A DNA stretch of 64,000 nt, from positions 2,673,583 through 2,737,582 of the forward strand of contig JYIP02000002.1 of assembly GCA_001051155.2 (NCBI GenBank), given 5' to 3'. This document shows, piece after piece, positions 35,873 to 47,508 of the stretch. The notes beneath the pieces are model-generated. The model had not been told where the DNA came from. It saw only the letters and a list, made by a program, of their open reading frames with translations, and searched no databases. Both the position numbers and the translations under genes were made by a program. The stretch is from Chrysoporthe austroafricana. Taxonomy: Eukaryota > Ascomycota > Sordariomycetes > Diaporthales > Cryphonectriaceae. Numbering within the stretch: the first letter of the stretch is position 1; the number at the start of each line of letters is the position of its first letter.

Positions 35873-38363
35873 CTATGCCAGGTAGCCGAGCTCGTCGTCG
35901 TCAAGACGCTCGAGATACTCCTTGTCAAGAAGAATCTCGATGCACTTCTTGATGTCCGCAACCTTCGGAACGAAACGCTGACGGATCTGATTGATGGTCT
36001 CGCTCACTAGTTGCTGGTGCTTCATCTTCTTTCGTGCCTTCATGATACGGACGATGGCAGACTAAGGGCATGTTAGCATCCGCTCACTCATCAGAACAAT
36101 GGGAAGGCGGAGGGCTCACCTGAAGCAGGAGTTTACGGTCCTCCTCGATCGTCTTGTTGGTCTCAACCTCCTCCTGTTTCGCCTCCGTCTTGGTACCGAG
36201 GTTCAGATTGACGCGAATTTTTTTGCTCTTGAAGTTGTAGTTGAGGTTGAACGTCTTGCCGGCGCCAGGCTTGTCACCCTCAGGGGACATGGTGAGAACC
36301 TTGGCCTTCAGCAGGATGCCAAGAGCGGGGTCCAGGGTCTCCGAGTTCATCTGCGTGGCCTCGGTGATGTCCTCGTAGGTGTTCTGATCGTTCTCGTTGA
36401 ACAGCAGCAACACGGCCATCTGGTACAGCGAGACCTGGAAGGTATAAGGCGTCTTGCTGTTCTTGCAGTAGTTGGCCTTCAGTTCACCCTTGCACAGCTG
36501 CCACAGCCACGTGAGCTTGCGACCCTCGTGCTTGTGCTTGTAGAACCTTGTGAACCGCTCCATATCGGCGGCAATCTCGACGGGTGGGTTGTATGTCGTC
36601 GAGGGCGGGTTCAGAGGCCAGAAGCCAGTGCCCAGGATGAAGTACTGGGAGTCCAGCAGGGCGCCCTCGTCAAGACCGCTGGTGTGCTCCTTGAATCCAT
36701 TGTTCAGATCCTTGGAAATCTGCATGTCTTGGAACATGCGCTGCAGCTTGTTGGTGTACTCGAAACCGCAGGCCTCCTTCAGCTTGCTGATCATGGATGT
36801 CTCAGCATCGTCACTGCTAGAGTTGCTGTGGACGAGGCGACGAGCCAGCATGCGTGAGTAGAATTTCTGGAAGACATCCTTGTCCTCAATGTACTTGAAA
36901 ACAGTCATAATCTGTGACAGGGTCTCTTCCAATTGAGACTCCTCGACACCAGTGCCGCTCTTGCGCAACAGCACGTCGGTGTACTTGGCAAGGAGCTCGG
37001 GGGACTTGTTGGATCCTGACTTGCACATGTCGTTGCGGTTGACGAACTCCCTGCAAGCATTGTCAAGCGATCTCGTGAACTCAGGCTCATCATTGAACGC
37101 CCGCTTGACAAGCCCCTGGTATTGTGTGTGGATCTCAAGAAGAGCATCGACGTAGACCTTAGGCTCAAGTTTCTCAGCATCTTGTGAAACCTTGGCAACC
37201 GCTGCCAAACCAGCCTTTCGGACGTGTGCCTCAAATCTAGCCCGCAGAGGGTCCAAACCGCTCGGGATCCTAGACAGCAGGTCGTACATACGAGCCATAT
37301 CCTCCTCTCGGTCGTTCTCCAGCAGAATCTGGAACTCGTCACGCAACAAGTTTTGGTGATCCTTAATCAAGGCTTCATTACAGCACGCCTTCAGGGAGAT
37401 GGCAATGTCGGGGTGCAGGTAGAGCTTGACACGCTCCTCCTCCTCGTCCAGGCGGGCGACTGCCTTCTTCATGTATTCGACGACGCTGTTCTCGGCCAGG
37501 AACTGCGTACTCTCGGTCTGGTAGAACAGCTTGGTCGCCTCGAGGAAGGGCTTTTCAAAGTGGTACCTGTAGCAGTCGAGTGTAGTCTTGCTGGGATCGG
37601 ATGGGTCGAGGCCGAGGGCAACGAAGGAGTCGACAACCTGCTTGATCTGGCCGTGCTCGATGGTCTCACCATTCCGCTGCTTCTCGACCAGCTTCAAGAC
37701 CGCCGCCATCACCTTCTTGTCAATCCTCTCGAACAACACGGCCCGCCACTGCACCAGATGCATGGTGTACACATCATATATATTCTTCTTGCCCTCATCC
37801 ATCTCACGTTTGACCCAGTGACGGTTGAGGTATCGGAACAGATGGTGGACGTACTTTCCGGCGTTGGTGTATCTCTCCCACTCCTTGATGTAGTAAGTGA
37901 GGAGGGCCTCGTCGGTGTGCTGTTCGGCCCTGTCCAGGAGGACCTTGAGGTGCTGCTCAAGGTAGTCGAGCAGTTTCTTGTACAGATCTTCACCAAGCAG
38001 GTGGGCGCCTCTGTGATGGCCTTGGCCGAAGCCTGCTGATGGAGGCGCACCGGCGGTGAGGGGGTGCGCCTTCTGGGATGTGCAGAAGTTGTGGACCGCG
38101 GTGTAGATTCCCATGTACTATCATTGGGGTCTTTGTGTTAAGTGTTGTTCATCAAGGAGGGATGCTCAGCCGTGAAGGTTGGAGGTTGGGGGTTGGAGGT
38201 CGAGACTCACGTCGTCCATGGTCATGCCATTCTGGAGGTTGTCCATGATCTTAGTGATACCACCGGCAAGATAGTCCCAAGTATCCGTGATACTATCACG
38301 GTCGGGACCCTTGGGCATCGCCATGGACCGCATCGTGGCCGTGCTGGAGCCACCTGGAGGCAT
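35873..38363 (-). CDS. CUL1: cullin-1, scaffold of SCF ubiquitin ligases
   Basis: Exons on the minus strand: 38363-38211, 38117-36120 and 36061-35873; 779 aa. It begins near [11 protein letters not shown], then [16 protein letters not shown] and [16 protein letters not shown], which is the Skp1-binding first cullin repeat. The cullin homology domain is clear ([16 protein letters not shown], then [26 protein letters not shown] and [12 protein letters not shown]). The last exon gives the winged-helix end with the neddylation motif [13 protein letters not shown]; Lys725 is the expected Nedd8 acceptor. The protein ends [10 protein letters not shown], as canonical cullin-1 does. It holds Skp1/F-box modules at one end and Rbx1 at the other, degrading cell-cycle and signalling proteins. 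The frame is open to another ATG at 38475-38477, so the start is uncertain by 38 residues. Confidence 0.94.
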
Positions 38364-39280
38364 ATTGGATGTGGCAAGGCTTGCGGGATGCTGATGCCAG
38401 GCAGGCTTGGTCAGGGACGGTCGGGGGAGGTGATGGGAGATGGTGAGCACGGAGATCCTGTAATCACTTGTTCGCAATAGTAGTTATGCTTGGGGGACTA
38501 CCAGCTGGTGCGGGTGTGGGCTGGGTCCGCTGGGGCGATTCGCGATGACCAGACGTGAATGTCGTGATAGGGACTGGTGCGGCTGCCCGTGGCCGACGGT
38601 CGGGGGTGGACGAGGACCCTATTGCTCGATGACGAAGGCGCGCCTGGGAGGGGTATGGGGGATGTCAAAGGATCCTCCAACACAAAAGAGAGTGAGGAAT
38701 GAGAAGGACAAGAACGTGAGAAATACAGTCGGCCGGGACGTCTGTCGTCCTAACCGTCGCTACTGGGGTGAAGAGAAGAAGAGGTCGATTGGTGGAAGGC
38801 GGGAGTTGTCTGGAGGCCAAGGCTGCGGTCGGCTGCGGGAGTGGAAAGTCGCAGGCAGCGAACACGCCAGCAGGGTTGCGAGGGCGAGTTGAATGGCAAT
38901 GGCGAATGGCGGGGTCTGTGCCACTGGTTTTACCTGAAGCCCCACTTTTTATTAACCTCCAAAGTGCCTGCCCAGCACCCCAGCATGCAAAGTACGTCCG
39001 TATTGTCAGAAATCGATATTGGCGACATTATTCGGGCTCCGATTCCTTCGCTGAGGTGCTGGTGATTACTTGAGAGGCGAGACTGGATGCATCGCTTCTC
39101 GAAACTCCCGAGCTGCTCATGACAGCTTCCTACGTACAACTAGTCACCAGCAGTGTTGGACCCTTTGCTATTTCCGGCTTCTTGGTAGACAGTTTGCAAT
39201 ACTGAGCCCCCGAGACCGAAGTAGCTAGATCAAGGTCGGTACGTATGTAGGTGTAGATTCTGCTAGACTCCCACTAACTA
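38364..39280. other. intergenic region: CUL1 promoter and SRF1-like 3' side
   Basis: 0.9 kb. The CUL1-proximal part is purine-rich on the plus strand (pyrimidine-rich on the coding strand), consistent with a leader. No gene-like frame was found. Confidence 0.5.
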
Positions 39281-40416
39281 TCAAACCTGTGATATCAACC
39301 TCCGATCATCCTCGCCGGCTGCAGTTCCGAGTCTCTGGACTAGCCTGAACACATTTACCGTGAAGTTCATTATCCAACCGATGAGGCCCAGCAGCAGGAA
39401 GGATGCCAGGGCCTTCATCTTGGCCATCTCACCGTACGGGTTATTCGTGAGGTACAGCGAGTCAAATGCAAGCGTGGCGCTTGCCGACTTGAAGATGATA
39501 AAGAACAGATCAAGGAGAGTCAGGGACACCTTGTGCATTGGGGACCTCAGGCCCAACTGTGGCCCGGTCCACTCATCCCAGGTCATGTAAAACACATAGG
39601 GCGTGACGACGCAGTCAACGACAATGGCCACGAGCCACTGTGAGCGAAGGGAGATCCCGGCTGTGTTCGTGGACGCAGACCCAGATTCCGCGTACCGCTT
39701 CCACAAGTTCGCTGACAGTGCAAGCGAGATGACGGACACCAGCAAGACCGAGAATCTGAGGATTGCGGGGACTAGGGGGTGGTTGAGAAGAATGCGCCAC
39801 GCGTGTTCGTGGAAGGCCGCCCTTCTGCTCCTGCGCCGCGCGGCATCATCCGTAAAGCGCAAGGGGTTCGTGTCGTTGAACCCAGGCATCAGCTCGTCGA
39901 GCTTCTCGGGATCGACCCTCTCCGCGTTCTCGTCGGCCGCGTGGCCATACCTGCTGGCCTGCACGAAGTTCCTCCATGGCGACTCCTCTTCGCGCATCAG
40001 GTAATTCGGGATGATGATGGGTTCTCTCGTCCGCAGATGGTCCCATTTCTGACCTCGCTGCACTCGCCTTTTCTGCCTTTTCTTGGCGATCAGATTCTTC
40101 GAAACATCGTTGGCCGGTGCCTCGGAAGTCCAGTTCACGTAGCCATCCCTGGAGACTCTCCTCTGCGGCGCAGGTGTGCTATTGCGGCCGGGGCGCGCGG
40201 CCTCAGATGGCCGGCTCGGCACGACTTGCTGGACATCTGGCGGTGGCGGTCCATATCTGTCTTCCCAAGACGCAATCCAAGCTACGAAGGCGTTAGTACA
40301 ATGTTCCGTCCAGTATGAGGTAGGCACATGTAAGACTGACGCGGGATGGTACGTATCCTCCGGCCAGCATTGGCTTCGACCGCAGTGCTTCCGGTGCTAG
40401 GGCGCGCGTGTTCCAT
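39281..40416 (-). CDS. SRF1: Srf1-like membrane protein (putative phospholipase D regulator)
   Basis: Exons on the minus strand: 40416-40341 and 40281-39281; 358 aa. The 59-nt intron has a GTCAGT donor; splicing gives a continuous RRIRTIPPWIASWEDRYG. The N-terminal 190 residues are basic and hydrophilic, with a conserved-looking SPWRNFVQASRYG. Four membrane segments follow at about 195-217, 240-260, 276-298 and 316-338, with a short polar C-terminus. The layout and the W-x-x-FV-x-x-S-x-YG motif match the family named after yeast Srf1, a regulator of phospholipase D (Spo14), but this identification is from memory of the family pattern. It could be any fungal four-pass membrane protein of unknown role. 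It is transcribed away from the KHE-related gene at 42117. Confidence 0.62.
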
Positions 40417-42116
40417 GAAGGTGAGCCTGGATACAGCCGCTCCGATCCCAGGGCTTGATCTCGAAAGAACTCCTGAAATAGACGACTTCTTTCAACAGAG
40501 ACAGACTCTATCGGTAGAGCTCGTCCAACCCGTGTGACCCGCAGTGGGTGAAACACGGAGCAGGTGGGTGGTGGTAGCGACGTCTCGACAAGCACCCTGA
40601 TGGGCCTTGAGACTCTGCCAGGTAGATCTGGAAGGTATCCTGAGCTGGCACGAGAAAGGTGGTGGTCGGACGACGATCGATCTCGGGTCAGGGCAAGAGG
40701 GATGCGGCGGCAGAGTAAGACCACGGTTGACAGTAAGCTGGGGGCAGCACAGCCCACGCAGGAGAAGATTATGTATTAGTTTTGTTGTTTTTCTACCAGA
40801 ATACTGGCAGGAGGACGGGGGGCAGGACGAGCAGAGGGCGGGGCGGGGCAGGACGAGGCGATTCGCCCTATGTCATGTACAGTATAGTATGGCTGGACAA
40901 TCCGGCGTGTTTTTCGTTGGCTAGGAAAAGTAGGGCCAGGTCCGGGCTCTCCATATGACGAGCAAGCAGAGCGCTTGTGATCACGACCACGGGCGCTGGG
41001 CAGGCAGGGCAGGCCTCGTAAATCGGTGGACAGCGAAGGGCCTGGCGACCGCAGCCCAGGCCTGCAATATAGAGGTGGGAGCTGGCCCACGCCGCGACGA
41101 GGTTGACGGAGGGAAGAAGAGGGGAGAGAGCAGAAGAGATGACGCTTCATTTCACAGGTCGACTCGAGAATCAAGGTCGTCTCGGGACGCAGAGGGAAGA
41201 CCAGGGTGCAGGGCCCGCTAGCAAGGGACGCCGACGGCTAAGGCGGAGTATTGGACATCTTCATACCAGCAGCCTGCAGCAGCCCTCCCAGCCAGACAAC
41301 ACACCAGACGAACAGGTATGGTTCCGGCAAGGGAAGGTACATACCATACGACACCCTGCCTGCTGTCCCTACCAACGGACACTCCTAGGGCTAGGAGCTG
41401 CGAGGAGAGGCTGGCTGGCTGGCTGGGTAGTATCCTACTCCCTAACCTAGGCGAATGTCTCTTGTTAAAAGGACTCGCCATTGATGCTGGGTACTACTAA
41501 GTAATAAGTACAGGGCCACGCGCAGGCACGTCAGGGTACATACCTGCGAGGCTCGTCCAGCCAGCCGGGCAGATCACAGTGACCCACAGCAGCTGCACGG
41601 AAGGCCCCGAGATAGAGATAGGCGGGTACTTGGGGCCGTCGCCCACTGCTTCAGGGGCAATTCTCCGAGACTCAGGATACCCAGGCGGCTCGCCCGCTTT
41701 CGACACATGCAAATCCGACGCGGCCGAGGGCCCTGGTGGGTGCGGATCCACTGCGACAGAGGGTATCCTGCAGGTCAGCGACCCACCCAGCGACACTGCG
41801 AATCACCGAGTACGTCATTGCCCGGCCTGCGACGCGCAGAAAACTTCAGTCTATAGGAAACACCGCCCACGCCCTGCTTTAAGCTTGTCACGGCAGCAGC
41901 TCCAAGCTCTGCCCGGCTGCCTCTCGTTCTCTCCCCATCCCATCCCCATTCCCCTTTGGCTCTGTCTCGCAGCGCTCGGTCATGGATGGCAACATCACAT
42001 CTTCCTCTCCTTGAAAGCGGCGCTGTCACCACTCGCCGGTAGCTCTGATAGCTTTGCTGCCTCCCTAGTCTTGCGGGCCCGAGTCGGGTCGAATCGCAGC
42101 CAGATCTCCAGCAAAG
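40417..42116. other. divergent intergenic region between SRF1-like and K+/H+-exchange-related genes
   Basis: 1.7 kb that must contain both promoters. Short direct repeats such as CTGGCTGG near 41409-41425 and AGGGCAGG-type units near 41000 occur. There are small open frames on both strands but none looks real. Confidence 0.5.
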
Positions 42117-43026
42117 ATGCGCGTCTTCCTACTCCCCATATCGACGCGTCGCACGCTTCTGTACGCCCACCGCCTTAATGACGCCGCGCAACAGAGCCAG
42201 GGGTGGATGGACAAGATCCAATCCAAGGCTGCGGCGACCTGGGCGGGGTGGGAGAAGAAGGAGTCGGGCTGGCAAAAGACCATTGTCAAATATGGAAACC
42301 AGGCGCTGCGACAAATCCCATACGAGGAATGGGGGCTCAAGTCCGTCCCGCCGCTGTCCACAAAGCGCGCGGACGACGAGCTCAAGGGCAGCGACAAGGT
42401 CGAGGTCTACTTTCCGAAAACGCTGATACACTCAAGCCAGGTTGAAGATGTGCTGCAGAGGTTGAGCACGGAGCGGGAGGGCCTCCATCGAAGAAGGCTG
42501 ATCTGGTGCTGCGTGGGAATGCCTATAAGTGCACCATTCGCGTTGGTTCCGGTGTATGTGCAATAGCGTGTCTTTTCGCTCTCATATATGCTAATCACGT
42601 CCGGCTAGGATCCCGAACATACCCTTCTTTTATCTCGCCTACCGGGCGTGGTCGCATTGGCGTGCCCTCGCAGGTGGCAGACACATACAGTTCCTCCTCA
42701 AAAACCGACTGCTTATCCACAAGCCCTCCCCGATACTTGACGAGGTCTACCTTAAACAGGACCCCCCGCTTCCCTCGACTCCAGACTCCACGGTCGACCC
42801 CGGAGAACCCAAGAACGCCAACCCGAAAATGCCCGAAGACGCACAACCAAATGGAGAAATGATGCTGTTAGACCAGACGAACGGAAAGAAGATGACTCGG
42901 GCCCTAGACCTGCCACAGCTCGAGGTGGAGCTGGAACGAGCAATATGGCAGGTCGAACAAGCCATCCAGAAGCAGAACGCTGAGCGAGACGCTGCCGATA
43001 AGAAGGACGACCCAAAGTCGCAATGA
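42117..43026 (+). CDS. mitochondrial K+/H+ exchange-related inner-membrane protein (Mit_KHE1 family)
   Basis: Exons 42117-42553 and 42609-43026; 284 aa. The start MRVFLLPISTRRTLLYAHR is the characteristic family opening, with two arginines and no acid in the first 20 residues, consistent with mitochondrial import. A conserved QIPYEEWGLKSVPP block lies at 67-79. A hydrophobic stretch at about 128-160 (IWCCVGMPISAPFALVPVIP) is a probable inner-membrane hairpin, and the 55-nt intron falls inside it. The C-terminal ~70 residues are charged and partly coiled-coil-like. Yeast YDL183C, of this family, is implicated in mitochondrial K+/H+ exchange together with Mdm38/Ylh47; the direct biochemical role is unsettled. 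It converges on the next gene with a 207-base gap. Confidence 0.8.
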
Positions 43027-43233
43027 TGAGAAGGGTCGATGATGAGTGACGATGTATGATATACGGGCCCGGCAACATGTCTGAACATGGTGCATGCAAA
43101 ACAGGTCGGGGTTGGGCCGGTCTAGATTCCACTCATATCTCTTTAGTGGCCCGAGACACTCGGGGGGGCCACTCCCACACAGAAATCGACTCCGCTGCGA
43201 TGAAGCGGCTTTTATCTGGCCGTTTCTTGGTGT

Positions 43234-43899
43234 CTAACGCGCGTGATGGTGACCGCCCCTGAGCATTTCAAAGCCCAAGACAGTGAGCAACGTGGCGCAG
43301 GCGCTCAGCAGGCACAGGGTGAGGAAGAATAGGAGGCGTTGCCGTGCTTGTGGCGACCGAACCGGTGAGGGATCACCCGCTGCCTGTTTTTCCACATCGA
43401 ACGTCACATCGTGTTGGACATACTCCGCATAGACGATGTGTGTCAACGGCCCCGAGTCTACGACTAATGCCGGCATCGCCTCCTTGAAGCTGTCGGCTAT
43501 GTCGCTCTCTTCCACATATGCCGGTGGTTCGCCCATGTCAGAGAGGACGACTGTGTCGCCCTCCTCGTGAAGTGAGCACTGCTTGGTGCGCTGGTGTGCG
43601 AGCGCTGCTTTTCGACGGAGCAGCCATAGGCCGGGTGATATCTCGGGCGCTTTCCTCGTCGCTGGTCTTGCCCTCCGTATGCGGCGGATCTGTCTGCCAA
43701 ACTTCAGGTCCCTCTCACACAGGTCCGGGTTTAGTGGCGAGGAGGCGATCGGGATGTGTTGTTTTGCTGCTGTGGCGAGCAGGGCGGAAAGGATGCTCTC
43801 GCCGGGCTCATACTGCGGCGTCCCCTTCCCGCTGCTGTAGTACGAGATTTGCTCCATCTCTCGGCGATGTGAGTGCGGCACCTTTGGTTGAAAGCACAT
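43234..43899 (-). CDS. small C-terminally anchored membrane protein with PPxY motif, unknown function
   Basis: Intronless, 221 aa from the ATG at 43897-43899. An ATG 61 codons upstream is in frame, but that extension looks like leader sequence. Residues 1-185 are hydrophilic, with a very basic patch RQIRRIRRARPATRK (69-83). A PPAY motif at 125-128 sits in an acidic context (GEPPAYVEESD), the classic ligand for WW domains of Rsp5/Nedd4 ubiquitin ligases. One membrane helix spans ~189-211, leaving a ten-residue tail ending GGHHHAR. I do not recognise a named family. A single TM plus a PPxY suggests an Rsp5 adaptor or an Rsp5-regulated cargo at endomembranes, but that is inference from the motif. 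Confidence 0.62.
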   Translation of the reverse strand: MCFQPKVPHSHRREMEQISYYSSGKGTPQYEPGESILSALLATAAKQHIPIASSPLNPDLCERDLKFGRQIRRIRRARPATRKAPEISPGLWLLRRKAALAHQRTKQCSLHEEGDTVVLSDMGEPPAYVEESDIADSFKEAMPALVVDSGPLTHIVYAEYVQHDVTFDVEKQAAGDPSPVRSPQARQRLLFFLTLCLLSACATLLTVLGFEMLRGGHHHAR

Positions 43900-45723
43900 T
43901 GTCTCGATTTTCCAGCAGAGGATGCGCCTACATAAAGGCAGAAATGGAAGTGGGCGGGTTGCCTTGTTTAGCACGGCAGGATCCGAGGGATGCTGAGACG
44001 GGGGCGGGCGAGGGGAGTAACGCAGGATATGAGACATCTCACGATGACATGTCGCACTTGTGGAATCTAAAAAAGCAGGCACGCGGCCTCTGCATATCTG
44101 ACTAGCCCGCTCGCGACCACGTCGTTCTTCTTCTTTTTCCGTCCCCGGCTTTATCGTGCAGTGTCTGAGTGTCTATACCTGTCACGATCAGAAAGCCTCG
44201 CTCCCGTCTCGGCCTGTGCTCCCTCGCCTGTCTCTGCGAACGGCAGGCAGAAGCAGAATCTAGCGTCTCGCAGCCTTCAATATCGGGCTAAATTGCGCCG
44301 AACGAGGCAGCTGGCCGTTGGGGGCGCCGAGTCACACACTCGCAAACAGCGGGCTCTGCGCTGTTGACAGCCTGTTGTGTCTCACTCAATTCGAGAGGTG
44401 GGCCGGGGGAGGCGGTCTCGCCTGGTCTCGTGTCAGCCAGCCAAACCGCAGAGGGAGGCCAGCGTAAGTCAGCCCCGCCAGCCGCGTTATCTTGCCTTCA
44501 TTTCCACCGCCGGGTCGTGGCCGCGATAGATCATGCGAGGAATCTTTCCCCTGCCGCGTGCCGTCCTCCATCGCGGAGACTTTATTCCTTGGCCGGGCAC
44601 AGGGTTCGGGTGGGTGTGGCTCGCCCGCGCAGCTTGGCTCCAGCCTGCATCCAAGTACTGCCTCGCTTTCTCTGCTAGCGTCGCATGTGGCTGACGGGTT
44701 CGCTTGTGCACTGCTGCAACGAGCCTCGAGAGTCGCCGTCAGTTACTTACTAAGTCGGGTTGGATGTTTTCTAAAAAGTGTGTCGAGGGTCGTTTCTCTG
44801 GCCAGAGGATCGTTAAGGGTTTGGCCAATTGCTAAATAGATTCCTGGGGACAACTTATCCCCCGGCTTCTGCGGCCTTCAAACGCCTCCACAAGGCTGAC
44901 TTGACTGCGCCTGCTTCTTCACAGCAGCTGACCAACTAAAAAGAAAAGAAAGAAAGCAAAAGTAAGATGGGAAGATAAGGGCGTTTCAGTTCTTTTTTAA
45001 TTTCAATATAATAAAGAAAATCTCTCGGCTCCTCTTATGTGTATTCGCTGCATGCTTCGAGTCGTGGTAGATCCTCGGATTGGTCTCACATCATGTGCCT
45101 GAAGACACAGAGAGACATCATAACATTGTTAGACTAGCAGCCCCATTAATTGAACTGTAATCGTAATCACAAATAGGCTAGCTACTCTAAGGCACGGGGT
45201 CTCAATTGCATTCATGTCGAGTCATAATGAGAGTCGCGATGCCACTATGCCTAGACAGCCGTCTAGATACACCTAGCGACAGCGCACATAGAGTAACCTA
45301 CGCACCATCACACGGAGCACGGACTTGTCACTTCGATATTGACGATGCGCTACTATCTAGGTGCCCGGGTTGGACTGCCGAGAGACAACGATCTCGCCTA
45401 ATCTGTTGTCTTCTGCACACCGTAAAGGGGGTACACCGCGAAGGACGCCAGCGCCGGGCCGTGTAAAAGAGCTGGCTATTGCCCCCCTAGCCGCGGCTTC
45501 TTATTTCAGGAGCAGCATGAGTACGGATACTTGGTTCTTTTCGAAATCTCTGGTTTAGACTTGGGAGTGTCATTTTGCTCTGGTCTCATGGTCTCACGCT
45601 CATCTGTAATGGCATCACTCGGCAGAATGCTGTGACATGAAGAGTCCAGCCTCCTCTTTCTTCTCTGATATATGTCACAGGCATCTTCCGGTCTGATATG
45701 ATGCTCAAAAATCGCTGCATATA
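43900..45723. other. intergenic region with AT-rich patch
   Basis: 1.8 kb. The first kilobase is GC-rich promoter-type DNA for the PPxY protein gene. From ~44940 to 45230 it becomes distinctly AT-rich compared with the rest of the window (ATATAATAAAG, TTAATTGAACTG). This patch leads into the decayed coding remnant described next. No RNA gene was recognised. Confidence 0.45.
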
Positions 45724-46921
45724 ATGACATCTAGAGATGCCCAGAGAATCGATTTCAAGCTGTCTGCTCAAGGCGCACAGTTGACAACCCGGGGTCAGGT
45801 TCTCGACGGGCCATCAAGTTTCAGGGACGATCTCCACTCATTAGAACAGAACGATACTATACGGGCAATAGGATTCTTGAACTTCAGAGCGAAGAGCGAC
45901 AGCCTCCCTCAGTATGTCAAGGACAAGGCTCAGTTCGAGGCTTCGTCTCGGTTCGAGACTAACGTCTGCGCAGGAGATGGTAATTTGCTTCGATGGCAAT
46001 CCCCATGATAGCGGCCACAATAGACCCGCTATGCAATGTCCTCTCCATAGCGGCTCTGGTCACGCCATTGAGAGTGGCGCTGGCCAACGCTGGCCAGCTC
46101 ACCGAGGGCACTGACGACTTCGGAGTGGGAATACTGGACTTCAAATGGTGTCTCCCTCTTCCTGGCTCACAAGACCTGGCCTTCGTACGAACAGAATGCT
46201 CACATCGCTGAGCAGGGAGATCGTTCTCAATTCCATCTTGCTGGCCTATGGCTTCGCAGGCAACTTCATTCTTCTGGCGAACTTTTCTCCTGGCGAACTT
46301 CACGCGGAAGATCCGATATATCATCGCACAGCCCCTGTGTAACTGAACATTCGCTGTAGCCGACTTCACGGTGCTCCCCAAGAAGGGCATGTTCCAGCTC
46401 GCCCTCGACAAGAACTGTGGCGCGGGAGCCGACGATGAAAATATGCCTCTGGATATGAAGCCGGGGAACAACCAGGGCAACGAAACAGGCCGCCCATAGC
46501 GCGGCCGATAGACGATAGCGACTGCGAAGAAGACGAAGCGAGACCAGACAATACGGCACACGATCCCACCCGTCAGCTTGCGCAGGCCATAAAAGGCGCG
46601 GCGCAGGACCTTCGCATGCACCCGCCGAAGCACTATTCCTTTGGCGAATAGGTCCACTTCACGAAGCCCATCCAATTTAGCAGACGGGCCTGGGACAATC
46701 AGCTTGGTGCCGTCGAAGCGGAAGTCGAGGAGGAAGAGGAGGAGGGAGGCTTGGTCGAATGGGACTGGCTCGGGGAGAACGGTCCCCTGCTAGCAGATAC
46801 AACAGGAGCCGAGTGGGTGCTGGACCGTCTGTGTGAGAGCTTGAATCGGTACACAAAAAGGAGGGCCAAGTCGGTTGGTAGGAGAAGTGAAAGTGCTTTT
46901 AGTAGGGGCGAAGCAGATTGA
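45724..46921 (+). pseudogene. probable decayed protein-coding remnant, family uncertain
   Basis: Several plus-strand frames look protein-like but cannot be joined into one gene. Frame block 45724-46008 reads RIDFKLSAQGAQLTTRGQVLD, which resembles the C-terminal region of fungal HET-type incompatibility proteins. The block 46439-46921 is open except for one TAG at 46649-46651. It ends in an acidic, Trp-containing stretch (GGLVEWDWLGENG, then GAEWVLDRLCESLNRYTKRR) that looks like a genuine protein tail. The TAG, and the TGA at 46436-46438 just before this block, are each one C-to-T change from CAG and CGA. Between the two blocks all frames are interrupted. A 238-codon minus-strand frame (45959-46675) overlaps but has no ordered composition. 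An old gene inactivated by point mutation (possibly RIP) is the simplest reading; a live gene with several introns is possible. Confidence 0.33.
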
Positions 46922-47508
46922 AGCGCAGACTGACCTGTTCCTCTTGTTAAATCATCTCTACGCAAGGACACAACGTTGCGACTGTTGCTTGTGGTCTCAT
47001 GAATCAAGATGCCGACGCCTGGAAAGCATGAACTTTTATGTTCCATTGGCCGATATCTAAGTCGAGACATGCGGACCCTAGTATACTCCCGCAACTCCAC
47101 ACAAACCGCCTTGTTGCATCAGGTTCCCGTCCGACTCCCGTGCCCGAGACTCGAAATTAGCGACAGCCTCGAAATAAAAATAAGGTCATCATACACCGCC
47201 CGCCTCCTTCCGACGGTTCGTATCATCCGTGCCGGGACAATACCGCAGGGTTCAAGGCATATTAGCGCAAACGCTTCCTTCCAAGAGCACACACAGACTA
47301 GGCAGAAAACACTATCGTCTGTGGTAACGAATCAATCCTCGTCTTCGAGTGAAGAAGGATCTTTGGGCCTTTCCCAAATGGTGTATTGTGTAGTGAAATT
47401 TCCACCGCGAATCAATGCAGATCCATACAGCGCGCAAAGCAATGCAGGTCAGGCCGTTGCAAGTCCAGCACGCTCAGTCGAACCAATAAATGCCCAGCGT
47501 CAGACGGT
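46922..47508. other. intergenic region at 3' side of GATA gene
   Basis: 0.59 kb. No protein-like frame apart from a 182-codon open frame (47009-47557, +) that runs into the antisense of the GATA gene and lacks family features. Probably the GATA gene's 3' UTR. Confidence 0.5.

Noticed and set aside
45959..46675. 238-codon minus-strand frame over the decayed region
   Set aside because: Uninterrupted, but its translation lacks domain-like patterns, whereas plus-strand blocks look protein-like; kept only as context for the pseudogene call.
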